Assembly: GCA_003248655.1 (NCBI GenBank)
Contig: QFPM01000014.1
Span: forward strand, 1 to 64,000
Direction of reading: 5' to 3'
From: Microbacterium sp.
Lineage (GTDB): Bacteria; Actinomycetota; Actinomycetes; Actinomycetales; Microbacteriaceae
DNA: 64,000 bases
The notes under the pieces were generated by a model. The model was not told where the DNA came from. It searched no databases and saw nothing but the letters and a program-made list of their open reading frames with translations. A program made the translations under genes and the position numbers. This document shows positions 34,903-44,032 of this stretch, in pieces (within the stretch, counting starts at the first letter, position 1; the number at the start of each line of letters is the position of its first letter).

Positions 34903-35040
34903 CGTTTCGACGCGGCGCTCCTTTCGGGGAGTCCGCATCGCGCGCTCGACGCGGCGACGGCCGGCGACCTCGTCGATCGCGTGCTGCTCCCCGCTCTGCT
35001 CACTCAGCCCGGCGGTCGCGGTGTCGGCACCACGGAGTAG
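34903..35040 (+). pseudogene. Remnant of a coding sequence, possibly a TetR C-terminus
   Basis: The frame ending at the TAG at 35,038 reads FDAALLSGSPHRALDAATAG and DLVDRVLLPALLTQ, with natural actinobacterial codon use and amphipathic helices but no start codon. It resembles the last helices of a regulator. The stop triplet also forms the -10 box of the next gene. Confidence 0.35.
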
Positions 35041-35050
35041 CCTCGCGAGC

Positions 35051-35719
35051 ATGAAGCTGCTGCTCACCTCGGGCGGGGTCACGAACCCGAGCATCCGCGC
35101 CGCGCTCGTGGACGTGCTCGGAAAGCCGATCGCCGAGGCGAGCGCGCTGTTCATCCCGACGGCGCAGTGGGGGCATCCGCTGTGCTCGCCGGCATCCGTT
35201 TTCGCCTCGACGGTGGGGCGGGGCGATGACTGGCTCACGAACCTGGGCTGGAAGTCGGTCGGCGTCCTCGAGCTCACGGCGCTCCCCTCGCTGGCGCCGG
35301 AGCGATGGATGCCGTGGGTGCGCGCCGCCGACGTGCTCCTCGTCGACGGCGGCGAAGCCGTCTATCTCGCGCACTGGATGCGCGAGTCGGGGTTTGCCGC
35401 CCTCCTTCCCGAACTGGATGCCGTGTGGGTCGGCGTCAGCGCCGGAAGCATGGTCATGACCCCGCGCATCGGCCCGGAGTTCGTCGAGTGGCATCCCGGC
35501 GAGAGCGACGAGACACTGGGGCTCGTCGACTTCTCGATCTTTCCCCACCTGGACTACCCGGGGTGGACGTCGAACACGACAGAAGCCGCGCAGAAGTGGG
35601 CGCGGGGTATCGACGGACCCGCGTACGCGCTCGACGATCAGAGCGCGATCGTCGTCGACGGGGAGCGGGTCGAGGTGATCACGGAAGGACACTGGCTGTC
35701 GTTCGGCGCCGACGAGTAG
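35051..35719 (+). CDS. Peptidase S51 (dipeptidase E-like)
   Basis: The 222-residue protein has the S51 nucleophile motif WVGVSAGSMVM, an early LLLTSGGV segment and a DGGEAVYLA loop. S51 enzymes cleave aspartyl dipeptides or cyanophycin. TAGCCT at 35,038-35,043 lies 7 bases before the ATG, giving a leaderless transcript. Confidence 0.87.
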   Translation: MKLLLTSGGVTNPSIRAALVDVLGKPIAEASALFIPTAQWGHPLCSPASVFASTVGRGDDWLTNLGWKSVGVLELTALPSLAPERWMPWVRAADVLLVDGGEAVYLAHWMRESGFAALLPELDAVWVGVSAGSMVMTPRIGPEFVEWHPGESDETLGLVDFSIFPHLDYPGWTSNTTEAAQKWARGIDGPAYALDDQSAIVVDGERVEVITEGHWLSFGADE

Positions 35720-35729
35720 CGTCGTGCGT

Positions 35730-36557
35730 ATGAGCGCGGTCGCTCGTTCGGTGACCGCCCCGACGCCCGCGCGCCGAGGCGGCCTCGCGGTGTTCGTGAT
35801 CGTCGCGTTCGGCGTGACTTGGCTGATGTGGCTGCCGCTCGTCGTCCAGGCGCAGTTCGCCGGCATCGAACGGATGCCGTGGACGTTCTTCGCGGCGTCG
35901 GTCGGTCCGCTGTGCGGCGCGGTCGCGGCGTCGGTGTGGGAAGGCGGGCTCGTGGCCTGGGCTCGGCGCGCGTTCTCGGTGCGCGTCGGCTGGCGCTGGC
36001 TCGCGGCGGGCATCGGCATGCCGATCGCGTACTTCGTCATCGCGTGGATGGTGGCCGCCGTCGTCACCGGCGCTTGGCCCGACCCGGGAGGGTTCGGGGT
36101 CACAGCGAAACTGCCGGGACTCGCGTGGCCACTGGTCGCGCTCGTCTGGGTGCTCACCTTCGGCCTCGGCGAAGAAGCCGGCTGGCGCGGATGGCTGCTG
36201 CCCGCGCTGATGCGGCGGATGACGGCGTTCTGGGCGGCGCTCGTGGTCGCCGGCATCTGGATCGCGTGGCACCTGCCCGCCTTCTTCTTCAACCCGACCT
36301 ACACGGCGATGGGCGCCGGCATGATCGGGTGGATGCTTGCGCTCGTGTGCGGGTCGTTCCTGCTCGCATGGATGACGATAGGCGCGGGCGGCAGCATCAT
36401 TCCGGTGCTCCTCTGGCATGCGGGTTTCGACCTGCTCACCGCCGCCGACCAATCGGCGAGGGTCATTGCGTCGACGATCAGCGCGATCGTCATGGTGCAG
36501 GGTGTCGTGTGCGCGGGAGTACTGTGGCGGCGGGCCAGGGCGCCGCGCGCTCGATAA
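35730..36557 (+). CDS. CPBP intramembrane metalloprotease
   Basis: The 275-residue membrane protein has the CPBP (Abi) motifs: GLGEEAGWRGWLLP (EExxR), IWIAWHLPAFFF and LLWHAGFDLLT. The family includes CAAX processing proteases and bacteriocin self-immunity proteins. TAGCGT at 35,717-35,722, 7 bases before the ATG, supports the start at MSAVAR rather than the GTG two codons earlier. Confidence 0.88.
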   Translation: MSAVARSVTAPTPARRGGLAVFVIVAFGVTWLMWLPLVVQAQFAGIERMPWTFFAASVGPLCGAVAASVWEGGLVAWARRAFSVRVGWRWLAAGIGMPIAYFVIAWMVAAVVTGAWPDPGGFGVTAKLPGLAWPLVALVWVLTFGLGEEAGWRGWLLPALMRRMTAFWAALVVAGIWIAWHLPAFFFNPTYTAMGAGMIGWMLALVCGSFLLAWMTIGAGGSIIPVLLWHAGFDLLTAADQSARVIASTISAIVMVQGVVCAGVLWRRARAPRAR

Positions 36558-36565
36558 ACTCTCCT

Positions 36566-38119
36566 GTGCCCGAAAACCCGCCCGAGCCCGCCGACGCAGC
36601 GGCCGATGACGCGGCGCCTACCACCGTGCCGGCGTCGATCGACCCCGTCTCCATCGACCCCGTCTCCATCGACCCGGTCTCCATCGACCCGGTGGAGCTC
36701 GAGATCGCGTTGCGGGTCATCGACGCGGCATCCGGCCTCGACCGCGAAGATCCCGCGTACATCGCGCTCCGCCGCCAGACGGGCAAGCTCTACAAAGACG
36801 TCAAGCGCCAGTCGCGCCGCGAAAAGCGCGAGCGCATCGCGGAGGCCGACCGCGCCGTCGTCGCGGCGACCGCGACGGGAGCCCCCGACCGCATCGACGA
36901 CGAGACCCGCGGCATCCCGCTCGCGACGCGTGCGACGACCCCGCACGCCGGCGAGCTGATCAAGCCCCGCGCCTGCTACATCTGCAAGGAGCAGTACACG
37001 CTCGTCGACGCGTTCTACCACCAGCTGTGCCCCGACTGCGCCGCGATGAGCCACGCGAAGCGGGATGCCCGCACCGATCTCACCGGAAAGCGCGCTCTCC
37101 TGACCGGCGGCCGCGCCAAGATTGGCATGTACATCGCCCTGCGCCTCCTGCGCGACGGCGCGCACACGACGATCACGACCCGGTTCCCGCGTGACGCGGT
37201 GCGCCGCTTCTCGGCGCTGCCGGACTCCGCCGACTGGATCCACCGGCTCAAGATCGTCGGCATCGACCTGCGCGACCCGGCCCAGGTGATCGGATTGGCG
37301 GATGCCGTGGCATCCGATGGACCCCTCGACATCCTCATCAACAACGCCGCGCAGACGGTCCGCCGCTCGGCGGGGGCGTACAAGCCGCTCGTGGATGCCG
37401 AGCTCGCGCCGTTGCCGCAGGGGCCGCTGCCGGAGCTGCTGACCTTCGGGCACACGAACGACGCGCATCCGCTCGCGCTCGCGCAGTCGGTGTCGAGTCA
37501 CCCGATCCTTGCGGCGGCCGCCCGCGACGCGGACACGCTCACGGCCGAGGCGATGGCCGCCGGATCGTCGTCGCTCGAGCGCCTCGCCGCGGGCACCGCG
37601 ATCGACGCGGGCGGGCTCGTTCCCGACGAGAACCACATCAACAGCTGGACGCAGTCGGTCGATCAGGTCGAGCCGCTCGAGATGCTCGAGGTCCAGCTCG
37701 CGAACATGACCGCCCCGTTCCTGCTCGTCTCGCGGCTGCGGCCGTCGATGGCGGCCTCGCCCGCGCGGCGGAAGTACATCGTCAACGTCTCGGCGATGGA
37801 GGGCGTCTTCGGTCGCGGTTACAAGGGCCCCGGGCATCCGCACACGAATATGGCCAAGGCCGCGCTCAACATGCTCACGCGCACGAGCGCGCGCGAGATG
37901 TTCGAGACGGACGGCATCCTCATGACGGCCGTCGACACCGGCTGGATCACCGACGAACGCCCGCACTACACGAAGGTGCGCTTGGCCGAAGAGGGCTTCC
38001 GCGCGCCCCTCGACCTCGTCGACGGTGCCGCCCGCGTGTACGACCCGATCGTCCGCGGCGAGGCCGGCGAGGACCTGTTCGGGGTGTTCCTCAAGGACTA
38101 CCGCAAGAGCTCCTGGTAA
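36566..38119 (+). CDS. Zinc-ribbon SDR-fold protein with N-terminal SIDPV repeats
   Basis: From a GTG 5 bases after a TAAACT box, the 517-residue protein starts with four tandem SIDPV units (15-base DNA repeats at about 36,635-36,690). It continues through a basic helical region, a CYICKEQ...CPDC zinc ribbon at about 135-160, and a short-chain dehydrogenase domain with TGGRAKIGMYIA and ILINNAAQTV. The catalytic YxxxK position reads TNMAK, so the tyrosine is missing. A long insert of about 90 residues follows the NNAAQ strand. Redox activity is therefore doubtful. Function unknown. Confidence 0.8.
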   Translation: MPENPPEPADAAADDAAPTTVPASIDPVSIDPVSIDPVSIDPVELEIALRVIDAASGLDREDPAYIALRRQTGKLYKDVKRQSRREKRERIAEADRAVVAATATGAPDRIDDETRGIPLATRATTPHAGELIKPRACYICKEQYTLVDAFYHQLCPDCAAMSHAKRDARTDLTGKRALLTGGRAKIGMYIALRLLRDGAHTTITTRFPRDAVRRFSALPDSADWIHRLKIVGIDLRDPAQVIGLADAVASDGPLDILINNAAQTVRRSAGAYKPLVDAELAPLPQGPLPELLTFGHTNDAHPLALAQSVSSHPILAAAARDADTLTAEAMAAGSSSLERLAAGTAIDAGGLVPDENHINSWTQSVDQVEPLEMLEVQLANMTAPFLLVSRLRPSMAASPARRKYIVNVSAMEGVFGRGYKGPGHPHTNMAKAALNMLTRTSAREMFETDGILMTAVDTGWITDERPHYTKVRLAEEGFRAPLDLVDGAARVYDPIVRGEAGEDLFGVFLKDYRKSSW

Positions 38120-38130
38120 CCCGCCGCCCG

Positions 38131-38544
38131 TCAGTCGCGGGGCAGGAAGTACGTGCGCGCGAGCGGGGCGACCTCGAGGGTGGATGCCTGGTCGCGAGTG
38201 ATCCACCGGAGCTCGGCGATCTCGGCATCCGGCACCGGCTCCTGCGTGCCGATGTCGGCGCGGAAGACGTCGGCGACGACGAGGAAGCCGGGCTCGTTCG
38301 CGGCATCCGCCGTGAACTCGCCGAGGGGCTCGAGCGCCTCGGGCGCGAGCTGAAGCCCGAGCTCTTCCGCCAGCTCGCGCGCGAGGGTTTCTGCCGCGGT
38401 CTCGCCCGACTCGGGCTTGCCGCCGGGCTGCATGAACGCGGTCGTCCCGGCCTTGCGGACGAGCAGGAGACGGCCCACGGCATCCGTGATGACAGCCGCG
38501 GACACCCGGATCACGCGAACGGTCGGGTCGGGGTCAGCGCTCAC
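38131..38544 (-). CDS. NUDIX hydrolase
   Basis: The 137-residue protein has a Nudix box: GGKPESGETAAETLARELAE followed by ELGL. It would hydrolyse a nucleoside diphosphate derivative; the substrate is unknown. A TAGCGT box on the minus strand ends 6 bases before the GTG. It is convergent with the SDR gene, with 11 bases between stops. Confidence 0.92.
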   Translation of the reverse strand: MSADPDPTVRVIRVSAAVITDAVGRLLLVRKAGTTAFMQPGGKPESGETAAETLARELAEELGLQLAPEALEPLGEFTADAANEPGFLVVADVFRADIGTQEPVPDAEIAELRWITRDQASTLEVAPLARTYFLPRD

Positions 38545-38573
38545 CCTCGCACGCTAGCACCGCCGCCGCCACG

Positions 38574-39809
38574 TCACCGCAGGCGTCGGGCGCGTAGCAC
38601 GATGCACAGCACCAGCGACGCGGTGAGTGACACGGCCGCGAGAGCGAGAACCGCGCCCCAGCCGCTCGACGCCCACACGTGCGTCGATGCCGTCCCCGAG
38701 AGGGTGCTCGCGATGTAGAACGAAAGCAGGTACGCGCTCGAGGCGCGCGATGTGCTCCGGCCGATGGCGTGCGCGCGGGTGACGACCCAGCCGCTGAGCA
38801 CCGAGTGTGTGCCGAGGAACGCGACCGCCAGCAGCCCCAGCCCCACAAACACGCCGATGAAGCTCGGAGCGAGCAGCACCGCGGATGCCGCCAGCAGCGC
38901 GACGACGCCGACGATGGATGCCGTCGCCCGCCCCCACCGCGTCGAGATGCGGTGGAAGAGTCCGGGCGCGGCGATGCCGATCGGGTACGCGAGGTAGACG
39001 AGCACTTCCGCCGAGCCGAGCGAGAACGGCGGCGCGTTGAGGCGGAACGGCACCGCGTTGTAGAGGCCGACGAAGGCGACCATGTTGAGCCCGCCGATGA
39101 CGCAGATCGCGAGGATGACGGGGTCGCGCAGCGACGCGAGCGAGCCGCCCAGCAGGTCGCCGATACGCAGCGGAACGTGGGTCGCGCCGTCGCGTGGCAG
39201 CGTCATCCAGACGAGCACCCCGACGATGAGGCTCAGGATGCCGAGGACGACGGTGACCAGCTGCCAGCCGCCGATCGCGGCGAGCGGCAGCGGGGCGAGG
39301 CGGCCGAGCGCGCCGCCCATCGCGGTGCCGGAGATGTAGAGCGCGTTCGCGCGCGAGTGCGCGTCCTCGCGCACGACGTCGCGCAGGTACGCGATCGCGA
39401 CGGCGGGCAGCACGGCGAGGGTCAGCCCGGCCGCGGCACGCAGGGCGAGGAACACCTCCCATGTCGGCGCGAGCGCGCACAGGACCGCGAGGATGCCGGC
39501 GAAGACGAGTGACCCGCTCATCGCGGCGACGCGGCCGATGCGGTCCGAGACGGGGCCGGCGAGAAGCAGCCCGACGAGCATCGCGGCGGTCGTGACCGAC
39601 AGCGCGAGGCCGGTGACACCGGCGTCCACCCGGAACGACTCCCCGATCTGGGGCAGGATCGGCTGCGGGAAGTACACCACCGCGAAGTTCGCGAGCCCGC
39701 CAGCGGCGAGCAGGCCGACGATCCGCGCGAAGCGCGGCGACCGCGGGGCGACGCGCCGGATCGACCCCGTCGGGGTGTGATCGAGGACGGTGGCGGCCAT
39801 GGCATCCAC
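38574..39809 (-). CDS. Major facilitator superfamily transporter
   Basis: The 411-residue protein has twelve membrane helices and MFS loop motifs, including LAGPVSDRIGRVAAMSG between helices 2 and 3 and the motif with ISTRWGRAT in the second half. The DHA1-like N-terminus suggests drug or metabolite export. It diverges from a LysR gene at 39,883, which probably regulates it. GTG 39,809 or ATG 39,800 may be the start. Confidence 0.9.
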   Translation of the reverse strand: MDAMAATVLDHTPTGSIRRVAPRSPRFARIVGLLAAGGLANFAVVYFPQPILPQIGESFRVDAGVTGLALSVTTAAMLVGLLLAGPVSDRIGRVAAMSGSLVFAGILAVLCALAPTWEVFLALRAAAGLTLAVLPAVAIAYLRDVVREDAHSRANALYISGTAMGGALGRLAPLPLAAIGGWQLVTVVLGILSLIVGVLVWMTLPRDGATHVPLRIGDLLGGSLASLRDPVILAICVIGGLNMVAFVGLYNAVPFRLNAPPFSLGSAEVLVYLAYPIGIAAPGLFHRISTRWGRATASIVGVVALLAASAVLLAPSFIGVFVGLGLLAVAFLGTHSVLSGWVVTRAHAIGRSTSRASSAYLLSFYIASTLSGTASTHVWASSGWGAVLALAAVSLTASLVLCIVLRARRLR

Positions 39810-39882
39810 TGTCCTCGCGTTCTCTTACCCTTCGAAATGACGCAGGATGCCGTATCGATGCGTTACGCGCATAATGAATGCC

Positions 39883-40749
39883 ATGGATGAGCAAGCGCTG
39901 CGCGTGTTCCTGTCGCTCGCGCAGACGCAGAACACACGCGACACGGCAGCCGAGCTGCGCGTCAATCAGTCGAACGTGTCGCGCGCTCTCGCTCGGCTCG
40001 AAGCGGCGATCGGGATGCCGCTGTTCGCGCGGCACGGCAAGAGACTCGAGCTCAACGCCAACGGTCTCGCGTTCCGGGCGGATGCCGCCGCCGTCCTCGA
40101 CGCCCTCGAGGCGGCGCGTCGGCACGCCGAGGCGATCGCCGATGAGGGGCGGCTGCTGCGCGTGGGGTTCCTGCACTCGGTCGCGCGGTGGCTCGTGCCC
40201 GACGTCGTGCAGAGTTTTCGAGCCCTGCGGCCCGACGTGCGGGTGTCGCTGCGGCAGGGGTTCGCGCGCGATCTTTACGGCTGGCTCGAACTCGATGCGA
40301 TCGACGTCGCACTCGGGACGGCACCGCCCGAGGTGGCCCCCGGCATCCGCTGGCAGGCGCTCGCGCACGAGCCCCTGTGCATCGCCGTCCCGACCGGCCA
40401 CGCGCTCGCCGCCGTCGGGCGCGCCGACCTGCGGGCGCTCGCCGGTCTCGACTTCATCGGGTTCTCGCGCATTGCGGAGCTGCGGGCGGTGGTCACCGGC
40501 ATCCTTGAAGAATCCGGTGTCGAGGTCAACGTGACGTTCGAGAGCAGCGAGATCGACACGATGCGCAGCCTCGTCGCGGGTGGTCTCGGCGTCTCGATTC
40601 TGCCGCGGACGCCCGGTCGCGACGACCCGGGCGTCGTCTACCTGCCGCTCGATCCTCCGCGGGTGCGCTCGCTCGGCATCGCCCGGAGCGCGACGTCGCA
40701 GGGCTCCGGCTATGCGCGCGAGCTCGTCGCGGCGCTTCCGCCTGCCTGA
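39883..40749 (+). CDS. LysR-family transcription regulator
   Basis: The 288-residue protein has the LysR N-terminal winged helix (ALRVFLSLAQTQNTRDTAAELRVNQSNVSRALARLE in two parts) and the periplasmic-binding-like effector domain. CATAAT at 39,870-39,875 lies 7 bases before the ATG. It is divergent from the MFS transporter, its likely target. Confidence 0.9.
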   Translation: MDEQALRVFLSLAQTQNTRDTAAELRVNQSNVSRALARLEAAIGMPLFARHGKRLELNANGLAFRADAAAVLDALEAARRHAEAIADEGRLLRVGFLHSVARWLVPDVVQSFRALRPDVRVSLRQGFARDLYGWLELDAIDVALGTAPPEVAPGIRWQALAHEPLCIAVPTGHALAAVGRADLRALAGLDFIGFSRIAELRAVVTGILEESGVEVNVTFESSEIDTMRSLVAGGLGVSILPRTPGRDDPGVVYLPLDPPRVRSLGIARSATSQGSGYARELVAALPPA

Positions 40750-40776
40750 GCCACTGCCGTTTCCCCGCTTCTCTTC

Positions 40777-40831
40777 TTGCCCGGGCGCCAGTTTGCTGTT
40801 CAGGCGCTACAGATCTGTGGCGCCCGGGCAA
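40777..40831. terminator. Bidirectional hairpin between convergent genes
   Basis: TTGCCCGGGCGCCA at 40,777-40,790 pairs perfectly with TGGCGCCCGGGCAA at 40,818-40,831 around a 27-base loop. It lies between the LysR gene and the leftward DUF808 gene and could terminate both. The long symmetric form also resembles a REP-type repeat. Confidence 0.6.
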
Positions 40832-40865
40832 CAAGGTGGCGCCCGCACCGGATAACGGCCGTGCG

Positions 40866-41831
40866 TCAGTGGTCGGTCGGCGCCGAACCCGAGCCCGAAC
40901 CCGTCGCGGGTGCTGAATCGCCCGCGGATGCCGGGCCCGCGTGTCCCTCGGAGAAGCTCACGTTCTTGCCGAAGGCCTTGCCGATCACGAGCACGATGCC
41001 GACGATCACGAGGCCGAGGATGAGACCCGCGATCGCCGAGACGAGGGTGTCGCCGAGCCAGACGACGACCGCGCCCGCGGGCTCGAGCGCGTGCTCGACG
41101 GCGTGCAGGAGGTCGACGGGTGCGTGCCATCCGACTTCGCCCAGGTTCGCGATCACGAGGTGGCCACCGACCCAGAGCATCGCGACGGTGCCGACGATCG
41201 AGATGACGCGGAACACCCCCGGCATCGACCGGACGATCCGGGTGCCCAGGTGTCGCACGCGTTCCGCGGGGCTCTTCGCCATCTTCAGCCCGATGTCGTC
41301 GAGCTTTACGAGCAGGGCGACCGCTCCATAGACCAGCACGGTCATGGCGAGCGCGATGACGGCGAGAACCGCGAGGCGCGTCCAGAAGGTGAGGTCGGTG
41401 TCGATCGAGTCGAGTCCGATGAGCATGATCTCGGTCGAGAGGATGAGGTCGGTGCGGATGGCGCCCGCGACGAGGCGCTTCTCGTCGCGCCCGCCTTCGT
41501 CCTCACCTCCGTGGTGGAAGCCGAACCACTCGAGGACCTTCTCGGCGCCCTCGAAGCACAGGTAGGTGCCACCGACGATGAGCAGCCACGGCAGCACCCA
41601 CGGCGCAAACGCGGTGAGCAGCATCGCGATCGGGATGATGATGAGGAACTTGTTCGCGAGCGATCCGAGCGCGATGCGCCCGACGACCGGCAGCTCGCGC
41701 GCAGGTGTCAGACCCTGCACGTATTGGGGGGTCACGGCCGCGTCGTCGATGACGACACCCGCGGTCTTGGCCGACGCCTTCAGCGCGGCGCTCAGGATGT
41801 CGTCGACGACGGCAAGCAGACCCACGGACAT
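40866..41831 (-). CDS. DUF808 family membrane protein
   Basis: The 321-residue protein has the DUF808 (YedI-like) pattern: SVGLLAVVDDILSAALKASAKTAGVVIDDAAV at the start in two segments, GTYLCFEGAEKVLEW in the middle and several membrane helices. The acidic-histidine loop FHHGGEDEGGRDEK may bind cations. A TAGCCT box on the minus strand ends 7 bases before the ATG. Function unknown. Confidence 0.88.
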   Translation of the reverse strand: MSVGLLAVVDDILSAALKASAKTAGVVIDDAAVTPQYVQGLTPARELPVVGRIALGSLANKFLIIIPIAMLLTAFAPWVLPWLLIVGGTYLCFEGAEKVLEWFGFHHGGEDEGGRDEKRLVAGAIRTDLILSTEIMLIGLDSIDTDLTFWTRLAVLAVIALAMTVLVYGAVALLVKLDDIGLKMAKSPAERVRHLGTRIVRSMPGVFRVISIVGTVAMLWVGGHLVIANLGEVGWHAPVDLLHAVEHALEPAGAVVVWLGDTLVSAIAGLILGLVIVGIVLVIGKAFGKNVSFSEGHAGPASAGDSAPATGSGSGSAPTDH

Positions 41832-41943
41832 GGGTGCAAGGCTACCCCGGCCAGATGACCGGTTCGTTCGCGAGTCACGCGGCCCCCGGCCACCGCGGCG
41901 CAGAGTAGCCTGGCCCCCGACGACAGCGACGAAAGGGGCCGCC

Positions 41944-42246
41944 ATGAAGGCTGTGCTGGATGACACCGTGATCGCCGAGGCACCGCGCGAGGACCTCATC
42001 TCGATCGAGGGCAACTGGTACTTCCCCGCGTCGAGTGTGCGCAGCGAGTTCCTCGCCGAGAGCCCGACGCCGTACACCTGCCCGTGGAAGGGCGAGTGCC
42101 AGTACTTCACCGTGACGGTCGGCGACCAGACGCTCGCCGACCGTGCCTGGAGCTATCCGCACCCGTATCCGTCGGGCATCGAGCGAGTGGGCAAGGACTT
42201 CTCGGGGTACGTCGCGTTCTGGAAGGAGATCCGTGTCGTCGACTGA
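41944..42246 (+). CDS. DUF427 family protein
   Basis: The 100-residue protein has the DUF427 signature: FPASSVRSEFL, YTCPWKGECQYFTV and a C-terminal AWSYPHPYP then FSGYVAFWK. TAGCCT at 41,906 gives a leadered transcript with GAAAGGGG before the ATG. Relatives include a eukaryotic-like family of unknown function. It overlaps the hydrolase gene. Confidence 0.9.
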   Translation: MKAVLDDTVIAEAPREDLISIEGNWYFPASSVRSEFLAESPTPYTCPWKGECQYFTVTVGDQTLADRAWSYPHPYPSGIERVGKDFSGYVAFWKEIRVVD

Positions 42247-43066
42247 GTCCGCGGCATCCGCGGCATCCGTCGCCCTGCCCCAGCTGACCGAGATGCCCGC
42301 TCCGCAGTACATCATGGTCGGCGACGGGCTGCGGATCGCGACGTACTCGTGGGGCGACGACGCCGCTCCGGTCGTCGTGGTCGTGCACGGGTTCGCCTCG
42401 AGCACGAAGGACAACTGGGTCGCGACGGGGTGGGTGCGCGACCTGCTGCGCGCGGGCTACCGCGTTATCGGCCTCGACCAGCGTGGCCACGGCGCGAGCG
42501 ACAAGCCCCACAACCCCCGCGACTACGACCTGCGACAGCTGGCCGGCGACGTCGAGACCGTGCTCGACACGTACCTCGTCGATGAGGCGTTCTACGTCGG
42601 GTACTCGCTCGGCGCGCGCGTCGGCTGGGAGGTCGTGCAGGATGTCTCGGCCCGCATCCCGCGCGCGGTGCTCGGGGGTGTGCCGGACGGCATCCCGCTC
42701 GCGCGCCTGGACATCGATCAGGTGCGCTCGCTTGTGGACGACGGCACGCCCGTCACCGACCGCGTGACGCTCAACTACATCGCGCTGACCGAGCGCGTGC
42801 CCGGCAACGACCTGCGCGCGCTCCTTGCGATCGCGGGGGGCATGCGCGAGTCGAAGACCGTCGACCCCGATCCCGCGCACGCGCCCCAGCAGCCCGTCAT
42901 GTTCGCGACGGGATCGCTGGATGCCATCATCGAGGGCTCGAAGGCGCTCGCCGCCGCGTGTCCGCAGGGCGTCTTCGTCGAGATCCCCGACCGCCACCAC
43001 TTCAACGCGCCCGGGTCGCGGGTCTTCCGGGAGGCCGCGATCGCCTTTCTCGGGGAGGGGCGATGA
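42233..43066 (+). CDS. Alpha/beta hydrolase
   Basis: The 277-residue protein has the fold's oxyanion HGFASS, GLDQRGHGASDKP, nucleophile elbow YVGYSLGARVG and the final catalytic histidine in DRHHFNAPG. The substrate is unknown. The GTG start has AAGGAG 4 bases upstream and overlaps the DUF427 gene; its own stop overlaps the next ATG. Confidence 0.9.
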   Translation: MSSTESAASAASVALPQLTEMPAPQYIMVGDGLRIATYSWGDDAAPVVVVVHGFASSTKDNWVATGWVRDLLRAGYRVIGLDQRGHGASDKPHNPRDYDLRQLAGDVETVLDTYLVDEAFYVGYSLGARVGWEVVQDVSARIPRAVLGGVPDGIPLARLDIDQVRSLVDDGTPVTDRVTLNYIALTERVPGNDLRALLAIAGGMRESKTVDPDPAHAPQQPVMFATGSLDAIIEGSKALAAACPQGVFVEIPDRHHFNAPGSRVFREAAIAFLGEGR

Positions 43067-44016
43067 TCAGGCTCGCGACGATCGGCACCAGCGCGATCAC
43101 CGAGAGGTTCGCGGATGCCGTGGCGCACAGCGACGGCATCCGCATCGACGTCACGTATTCGCGGGACGCCGAGCGCGGGCGCGCGTTCGCCGAGCGGATC
43201 GGCGCGCCGCGGGCATCCGACGACCTCGACGCCCTGCTGCACTCGGGCGAGATCGACGCGGTCTACGTCGGCTCGCCCAACGGCGCGCACGCGGCGCAGG
43301 CGCAGGCCGCGGTGGATGCCGGGGTGCATGTCTTCCTCGAGAAGCCCGCGACGCCGACCGCCGCCGAGTTCGAGGCGCTCGTCGCGAGCGCTCGCGCGCG
43401 GGGCGTCGTCGTCTTCGAGGGCATGCGGAACGTGTTCGACCCGGGTATGGTGAAAGTCGCCGAGCTGTTGCCCGCCGCCGGGCGGGTGCGGCTCGTCTCG
43501 TTCGGGCAGTCGCAGTACTCGGCGCGCTACGACCTCGTGCTGCGCGGCGAGACACCGAACATCTTCGACCCCGCGCTCGCGGGCGGGGCGCTGTTCGACC
43601 TCGGCGTGTATCCGCTGAGCGCCGCGATCCACCTGTTCGGCGCCCCGGCATCCGTCTCGGGATCGACCGTGACGATCGCGACGGGGGCCGATGGCGCGGG
43701 TGCCGCGGTGCTGACGTACCCCGACCTCGTCGCGCAGGTCTCGTTCTCGAAGATCGGGTTCTCGCACCGGCCGAACGAGATCCAGGGCGAGCTCGGCACG
43801 ATCGAGATCGATGAGATCACCGCTCCCCGGGTCGTGACGCTGACCCTGCGTGGCGGCGAGCGGACGGAGCACCGCATCGACGGCGCGGACAACAACATGG
43901 TCTACGAGGCCCGGCGCTTCGCCGAGCTCGTCCGCGGCGCCGACCCGACGTCCGACCAGGACCGCACGATCGCGGTGCTGCGCGCGGTCGAGGCGATCCG
44001 GGGTACTGCACGATGA
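43063..44016 (+). CDS. Gfo/Idh/MocA-family oxidoreductase
   Basis: The 317-residue protein has an N-terminal NAD(P)-binding domain (IRLATIGTSAITERF in the Rossmann turn position, VYVGSPNGAHAAQA, VFLEKPATPT). The C-terminal alpha/beta domain follows (GGALFDLGVYPL). It probably oxidises or reduces a sugar-like substrate. It is translationally coupled to the hydrolase. Confidence 0.9.
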   Translation: MIRLATIGTSAITERFADAVAHSDGIRIDVTYSRDAERGRAFAERIGAPRASDDLDALLHSGEIDAVYVGSPNGAHAAQAQAAVDAGVHVFLEKPATPTAAEFEALVASARARGVVVFEGMRNVFDPGMVKVAELLPAAGRVRLVSFGQSQYSARYDLVLRGETPNIFDPALAGGALFDLGVYPLSAAIHLFGAPASVSGSTVTIATGADGAGAAVLTYPDLVAQVSFSKIGFSHRPNEIQGELGTIEIDEITAPRVVTLTLRGGERTEHRIDGADNNMVYEARRFAELVRGADPTSDQDRTIAVLRAVEAIRGTAR

Positions 44017-44032
44017 GAGAAGGATGACAGAC

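Noticed and set aside
36635..36690. Short tandem 15-base repeat, considered as a minisatellite or iteron array.
   Set aside because: It is in frame and encodes the SIDPV repeats of a protein with a clear leaderless start; no replication genes are nearby.
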